A stretch of DNA of 9,915 nucleotides. Source: Bacteroidales bacterium (GTDB taxonomy: Bacteria > Bacteroidota > Bacteroidia > Bacteroidales > F082). The translations under genes and the position numbers were made by a program. Where the stretch lies: the NCBI GenBank assembly GCA_900771045.1, contig CAAGMM010000321.1:1-9915 (forward strand). The letters run 5' to 3'. The notes beneath the pieces are model-generated. The model did no database searches. It saw nothing but the letters and a program-made list of their open reading frames with translations, and was not told where the DNA came from. Shown piece after piece: positions 6,435-9,915 of the stretch. Numbering within the stretch: position 1 is the stretch's first letter; each line of letters starts with the position of its first letter.

Positions 6435-7694
6435 TTAAGACATTCCATCATGCTTTTCCTTCTCCTTCCTGATGAAGTTTTCGTATGCGTCGATGATGAG
6501 CTCGTTGTCTTTGTTCTTCTCTTCAAGATCCTTCACAATCGCTTGATTCTCTTGTATGTTCTTGATTTTCTTTTCAATATCTTTGTTACGTTTCTCAATG
6601 TCTTCCTTGAATTTCTCAATGTGTTTTTTCAAATCATCGATGATGATTTCGGTATTTCTCGTACTTTTTTCGTCCTCGCTGATTCTTCCCTTCCTGCGTC
6701 GTATGCTCGAATTGAGGTCGTTGCCCGCGAGGATGACGATCGCTATTATCCAAATCCACATCATCACGATGATGAGCGTGCCGATGGAACCGTATAGGGC
6801 GTTGTATTTGGCGAAATTCGATATGTAGATGTTGAATCCGATGCCGGTAAGTATGAAAAGCGCCGTCGTCATTATGCTTCCCGGACTGAAAATGACGAAT
6901 TTGCGGAATTTCCTCCCGTCTTTAGTCGGATATTTACGTTTTTTCCTGTAACACTCGTCATATTTGAGGTTGCCGAAGTAATAAAGAAGCCCGACGGCGA
7001 CGCTCAAGCCGAAAACGACTGTTATCCAACGAATTACGTTAAACATAAAGAATGCGAACCTGCCTTTGCTCAGAATATCGTTCACGACGAGGAAACGGAT
7101 GAGGCTTCCTCCGCCTGAAATCAGTATTATTGAGAAAATGAGGAGTATTCCAATGATTATCAGCGTAAGAATCGCCGCCGCCCTCTCCTTGACCCAGTCG
7201 AGCAGAGTGGTCTTTTTCTCGCCGATGAAACGCGCGTAAATGTTGTGGAATCCGTTGAAAATGGCCACGATGCCGCTCGAACCGAACACCAACGACATCA
7301 AGATACTTAACGACAAAAGGCCTTCGTGCGGCTGGTTCATAATGTTGTCGATGGTGTTTTTCACGAAATTGAGCGTCCCCGACGGTAGGAGGAAGGTGTT
7401 CAGCGTCATAAGGACCCTTTCGTAAAGATGCGGAATCGGAATGTACGGAATTATCGTGAAAGTGAAGAGTATCAATGGGAAAAGTGCGAGTATGAAGTTG
7501 AAGGCGACACCCGAAGCCCTGTCTATCGTGTGACCTTTTGAAAAAAGCTTGATGAAGTCCAAAACGACATCTAAAAACGGCAAATCCGTCCCGGGGAAAC
7601 GGACGACCCGTAACAGGTTGTCGTCCCTGTAATACCATTCCTTAATTTTGCCGACTCTGCGTTTGAACCAATTGTCTTTCGTATTTTTTTCCAT
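6435..7694 (-). CDS. YihY/BrkB-family membrane protein with coiled-coil tail
   Basis: A 419-residue integral inner-membrane protein of the YihY/virulence factor BrkB family (once annotated as ribonuclease BN), whose molecular function is unsettled. Six hydrophobic segments lie near residues 64-84, 126-146, 172-192, 214-240, 268-290 and 300-324. The family-typical pattern YNALYGSIGTLIIVMMWIWI precedes the last helix, which ends in AGNDLNSSIRR. After it comes an unusual tail of about 90 highly charged residues with heptad-like Lys/Glu/Ile repeats (about 343-411), predicted to be a cytoplasmic coiled coil. The start is placed at 7694: it is 2 nt after the stop of the upstream GtrA-family gene, while the longer in-frame start at 7736 would overlap that gene and add a non-hydrophobic 14-residue leader. 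The tight spacing implies one transcript with the two preceding genes. Confidence 0.88.
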   Translation of the reverse strand: MEKNTKDNWFKRRVGKIKEWYYRDDNLLRVVRFPGTDLPFLDVVLDFIKLFSKGHTIDRASGVAFNFILALFPLILFTFTIIPYIPIPHLYERVLMTLNTFLLPSGTLNFVKNTIDNIMNQPHEGLLSLSILMSLVFGSSGIVAIFNGFHNIYARFIGEKKTTLLDWVKERAAAILTLIIIGILLIFSIILISGGGSLIRFLVVNDILSKGRFAFFMFNVIRWITVVFGLSVAVGLLYYFGNLKYDECYRKKRKYPTKDGRKFRKFVIFSPGSIMTTALFILTGIGFNIYISNFAKYNALYGSIGTLIIVMMWIWIIAIVILAGNDLNSSIRRRKGRISEDEKSTRNTEIIIDDLKKHIEKFKEDIEKRNKDIEKKIKNIQENQAIVKDLEEKNKDNELIIDAYENFIRKEKEKHDGMS

Positions 7695-7696
7695 AT

Positions 7697-8098
7697 TTAT
7701 GCGAATGTGAATAATAAATTCCCGATGAAATTCCAAAGCGTTGCCGCCCCGATGGCGAAAATCTTACATATATAGAAGTTCCATTTCAGTTTTTCGTTGA
7801 GGAGATAAAGCACTAACGAATTGATTCCCAATCCGATAAGTGACACAAGCATAAATTGCGCATATTCCGACACGACTTCTTCGTTTTCGCTTCCGAACGT
7901 CCAGATCCTGTTGAGGATGTAGTTCGACGTCGCCGCACAGATGAATCCGACGGCGTTACTGACGTATTTGTTCCATTTGAGGACCTCCTTGCACAGAAAA
8001 GTGAATCCGAAATCGACGAAAACGCCGGAAAATCCGACAATGCCGAACTTTAAGAATTTGAAAATCAACGCTTTAGTTAATATGAACAACATATTCAT
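7697..8098 (-). CDS. GtrA-family small membrane protein
   Basis: A 133-residue protein with four predicted membrane helices (about residues 12-35, 43-63, 79-99 and 107-131), the usual size and topology of the GtrA family. The central NYILNRIWTF motif is the family's hallmark loop between helices 2 and 3. GtrA-type proteins are linked to moving lipid-linked sugars (for example undecaprenyl-phosphate glucose) across the inner membrane for surface polysaccharide modification, but many members, this one included, lack the accompanying glycosyltransferase genes. Its ATG overlaps the stop of the CPBP gene as ATGA, a translational-coupling arrangement. A second in-frame ATG two codons later is possible. 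Confidence 0.88.
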   Translation of the reverse strand: MNMLFILTKALIFKFLKFGIVGFSGVFVDFGFTFLCKEVLKWNKYVSNAVGFICAATSNYILNRIWTFGSENEEVVSEYAQFMLVSLIGLGINSLVLYLLNEKLKWNFYICKIFAIGAATLWNFIGNLLFTFA

Positions 8099-8961
8099 TT
8101 CAATTCGTTTTTATGGTGTCCGAATGTCTTTTCGTAAAACAACGGCATCGTCAGCAGAACAGTGCACAACACGGAAAGTGCGATAACGATCACGTTGTCA
8201 GATGCCCCGATTTTATCAATATCGACATCGATTTTCCCTTTGATTTTGAAGAAATACAATACGACGATGACGGCGTTGTTCAGAAAGTGCATCATCATCG
8301 GAGTCCAGACGGATTTCGTCGTGTAGAACGCGTATCCGAGTAAGATTCCGAGTACGAGTCTCGGCATAAAGGAAAACATTTCGAAGTGTATCAGCGAAAA
8401 CAACGCCGCCGTTATTATGATGCCCGCGTGATGGTTTCCGCACGTCTTTATCATCGCCGGCTGGATGAGTGCCCTAAAAAGAAGCTCTTCGCCGGCGGCA
8501 GCTAATCCCGCTATCATTATAAGACTGATAATCAATCCATTAAAAGTATTGACGTTCATCATTTTTTCTGACAGGGCCTCGTTCATCTCCTGAATGTCGC
8601 GCATAAATTCGGGGAGCGGCCAAGTCGCGTTCCATTCCTGAAGGCAGTTGTTCACCGGCATCACCGTGAATATCGTCAGGATGTAGATCCAGCCCCACGC
8701 CGGCGTTTTGGCGAATCCCAAAGAGCGTATCGGCTTCTGCCTGACGCAAACTGCATAAGCCAGCGGCGGAAACACAAACGTGAAGATTTGAGAACAGATC
8801 TGAAGAATCCTCAATCCCTCAAGCGATTCGGCGGAAACGCCGCATAACGTCGTGATGACGAGGCCTAAAAGGCTTCCGAAGACAAGGCCGAACGACGACA
8901 GCAAGGCGAAAATGCCGGTTTTGCCCCAAAAAGACTTTATATCGAAGATAGGCGTCTGCAT
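8095..8961 (-). CDS. CPBP family intramembrane metalloprotease
   Basis: A 288-residue polytopic membrane protein of the CPBP (CAAX protease and bacteriocin-processing, Abi) family. All three family motifs are present: EELLFR with Glu158, Glu159 and Arg163; FSLIH with Phe188 and His192; and HFLNN with His225 and Asn229. These build the glutamate/histidine active site within the membrane. Substrates are unknown; relatives cleave prenylated or bacteriocin-type peptides or act in signalling. The start is placed at the ATG at 8961. A longer frame to 9051 exists, but its first 30 codons are mostly the antisense of the repeat element at 8976-9173, are polar and show no resemblance to the family. The gene is first in a coupled unit with the GtrA- and YihY-family genes. 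The repeat ends 14 bp upstream of this start, so it now occupies the promoter region. Confidence 0.9.
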   Translation of the reverse strand: MQTPIFDIKSFWGKTGIFALLSSFGLVFGSLLGLVITTLCGVSAESLEGLRILQICSQIFTFVFPPLAYAVCVRQKPIRSLGFAKTPAWGWIYILTIFTVMPVNNCLQEWNATWPLPEFMRDIQEMNEALSEKMMNVNTFNGLIISLIMIAGLAAAGEELLFRALIQPAMIKTCGNHHAGIIITAALFSLIHFEMFSFMPRLVLGILLGYAFYTTKSVWTPMMMHFLNNAVIVVLYFFKIKGKIDVDIDKIGASDNVIVIALSVLCTVLLTMPLFYEKTFGHHKNELK

Positions 8962-8975
8962 CGAAACGAATTTAT

Positions 8976-9173
8976 GGTGGGTTCTATAAATTAATTTCCA
9001 GTGATTTTGAGTCGGTTTTCGAGCAGATTGCTGCGCAGAAAGAGGGCGCATAGCGGGCTATGCAACCGATTGATAAACAGCAAGATGCCGAAAAGCGGCC
9101 AAAAGCACGGAAAAGAAATTTTAAATTTGTCATATCATTTGTATTTTATTTCGTTGAATTTATAGAACCCACC
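8976..9173. mobile_element. 198-bp MITE-like element with perfect 17-bp terminal inverted repeats
   Basis: The block begins with GGTGGGTTCTATAAATT (8976-8992) and ends with its exact reverse complement (9157-9173). The interior has further small hairpins: GCATAGC/GCTATGC with a 2-nt loop (9048-9063) and GCCG/CGGC (9087-9099). It encodes no transposase, so a non-autonomous miniature element is the natural reading. No target duplication longer than 2 bp is visible; a TA at 8973-8974 and another at 9175-9176 flank it if one extra base on each side belongs to the element, which would fit TA-targeting (IS630/mariner-like) transposases but is weak. One terminus-like copy occurs elsewhere in the window at 5015-5030. 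Repetition in the genome is inferred, not seen. Confidence 0.7.
8984..9133 (-). other. 49-codon reading frame inside the MITE-like element
   Basis: An ATG at 9133 opens a frame of 49 residues that fills the element and stops at a TAG inside the left terminal repeat (8986-8984). The product would start MTNLKFLFRAFGRF, be rich in Cys, Ala and Ser, and have one moderately hydrophobic centre. Nothing identifies a function. It may be an incidental frame that copies of the element spread through the genome as a 'hypothetical protein'. Confidence 0.25.
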
Positions 9174-9915
9174 TTAAGTTGTTTCACTAAACTTTTCACT
9201 TCTTCTATTTCTTTTTTCAGTTGTTCCACTGTCGGCAAATATAGTGAATATTGTGATGCCAATATCGTTTTATTGTCTTCCGGCAATGTCATTCTGACGG
9301 CCGTTTCATTTTTGCATGTGCAAAGCAAAACGCCTATCGTATTATTCTCTTCCGGCAGTTTTTCAATCCTGTCAAAATAATTGACATACATTTGTAATTG
9401 CCCCAAATCCTGATGCGTTAATTTATCTGTTTTCAATTCAAACAACACGAAACAACGCAAAATCCGATTGTAAAACACCAAATCCACAAAAAACTCATCA
9501 TCTTCTATCAGTATGCGTTTTTGACGGGCAACAAAAGCAAATCCATTACCCAATTCAAGCATAAACTTTTGTAAATGAGTAATTAAAGCATTTTCCAAAT
9601 CACTCTCATAATAATTTGCCTTTCTTTCCAAACCGAGAAATTCAAGCACCATCGGGTCTTTGATAATCTCCTTTGGACTTTGCGGAATACGCTGTTTGCG
9701 TGCCACCGACAAAACGCTTTCCTTGTCGTTGCTTAGCAAGAGCCTTTCGTAAAGCATGGAATTAATCTGACGTTCAAGTTCTCGTCCCGTCCAGCAATTA
9801 TTGACTGCTTCAAGCTCGTAATATTCACGCTTATCAGAATCTTGTATCTGAATCAGCATCCTGTATTGCGACCAATTCAATTGTGAACGCAGTGCGTTCA
9901 CAATTAGATAAGCTA
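9146..9915 (-). CDS. DUF1016/YhcG-type PDDEXK nuclease (5' end off window)
   Basis: The frame is open to the right window edge, and the usual upstream third of the family (members are about 330-380 residues) is missing, so the GTG at 9901 is probably not the true start. Counting from that GTG, residues 7-20 (QLNWSQYRMLIQIQ) are the end of the N-terminal DUF1016 domain. A linker with LNDK-like and RIPQSP segments follows, then the nuclease core: Glu103, Asp140 in FFVDLVFYNR, Glu155-Leu-Lys157 in FELKTDK and Gln168 in GQLQMYVNYFD. This is the PDDEXK catalytic pattern, so an active metal-dependent DNase fold is likely. The biological role is uncertain; such genes are common in accessory regions. 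The gene is visibly AT-richer than its neighbours, suggesting transfer. The last eight codons (VGSINSTK) and the stop come from the adjacent repeat element, so the native C-terminus has been replaced. Confidence 0.85.
   Translation of the reverse strand, partial: AYLIVNALRSQLNWSQYRMLIQIQDSDKREYYELEAVNNCWTGRELERQINSMLYERLLLSNDKESVLSVARKQRIPQSPKEIIKDPMVLEFLGLERKANYYESDLENALITHLQKFMLELGNGFAFVARQKRILIEDDEFFVDLVFYNRILRCFVLFELKTDKLTHQDLGQLQMYVNYFDRIEKLPEENNTIGVLLCTCKNETAVRMTLPEDNKTILASQYSLYLPTVEQLKKEIEEVKSLVKQLKVGSINSTK
9879..9905. repeat. Perfect 27-bp palindrome within the nuclease gene
   Basis: AATTGTGAACGCA and its exact reverse complement flank a single G at 9892. It lies inside the open frame, over the codons for VNALRSQLN, so coding constraint may explain part of it. 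It could form a strong hairpin or bind a dimeric protein. Confidence 0.5.

Noticed and set aside
6162..6797. Plus-strand frame of 211 codons
   Set aside because: It spans the antisense of the pgk start, the pgk promoter gap and the antisense of the YihY tail; its residues mirror those genes and match no family.
7039..7638. Minus-strand frame of 199 codons within the YihY-family gene
   Set aside because: It is an alternative frame of a clear six-helix membrane protein and is rich in Arg and His, as expected of a shadow frame.
7695..7736. Upstream start for the YihY-family protein
   Set aside because: It would overlap the GtrA-family gene by about 40 bp and add polar residues; the ATG at 7694 gives 2-nt spacing and a normal N-terminus.

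Overview
This window looks like the chromosome of an anaerobic member of the Bacteroidetes, probably the order Bacteroidales. The evidence is the TAnnTTTG-type -7 promoter boxes, the lack of clear Shine-Dalgarno sequences before most genes, and the gene families present. No species can be named from the sequence alone.

Layout. (1) At 1-601, minus strand, is the 5' part of a lipoprotein 5'-nucleotidase-like metallophosphoesterase that runs off the left edge. A good promoter at 779-807 gives it a leader of about 170 nt, part of which is GC-rich and structured. (2) At 1047-4981, plus strand, is a compact three-gene operon. It encodes the large glycyl-radical subunit, the small Fe-S subunit and the radical-SAM activase of 4-hydroxyphenylacetate decarboxylase (hpdB-hpdC-hpdA), the enzyme that makes p-cresol from the tyrosine product 4-hydroxyphenylacetate. 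The catalytic and Fe-S-binding positions I recall from the clostridial enzyme are present at matching positions. This is the most interesting system in the window: a complete fermentative p-cresol module in a Bacteroidetes background. (3) At 5033-5072 a long perfect hairpin separates this operon from the converging housekeeping gene pgk (phosphoglycerate kinase, 5082-6335, minus). (4) At 6435-8961, minus strand, three membrane-protein genes form a tightly coupled unit read in the order CPBP intramembrane protease, GtrA-family protein, YihY/BrkB-family protein. (5) At 8976-9173 lies a 198-bp MITE-like element with perfect 17-bp terminal inverted repeats. A single diverged copy of that terminus also occurs at 5015-5030. 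(6) At 9146-9915, minus strand, is the C-terminal part of a DUF1016/YhcG-type PDDEXK nuclease, AT-richer than its neighbours; its last eight codons and stop lie inside the element.

How the parts relate. The hpd operon is self-contained: the activase installs the glycyl radical on HpdB, and HpdC with its two predicted [4Fe-4S] clusters completes the decarboxylase. The membrane cluster is linked by a 4-bp stop/start overlap and a 2-nt gap, which suggests co-transcription, but no shared function can be read from the sequence. The small element sits between the nuclease and the CPBP gene. It affects annotation on both sides: it supplies the nuclease C-terminus and creates a false N-terminal extension of the CPBP protein. 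I saw no tRNA, rRNA or CRISPR array. No completely unknown system is evident; the novelty lies in the hpd module's host and in the repeat family.
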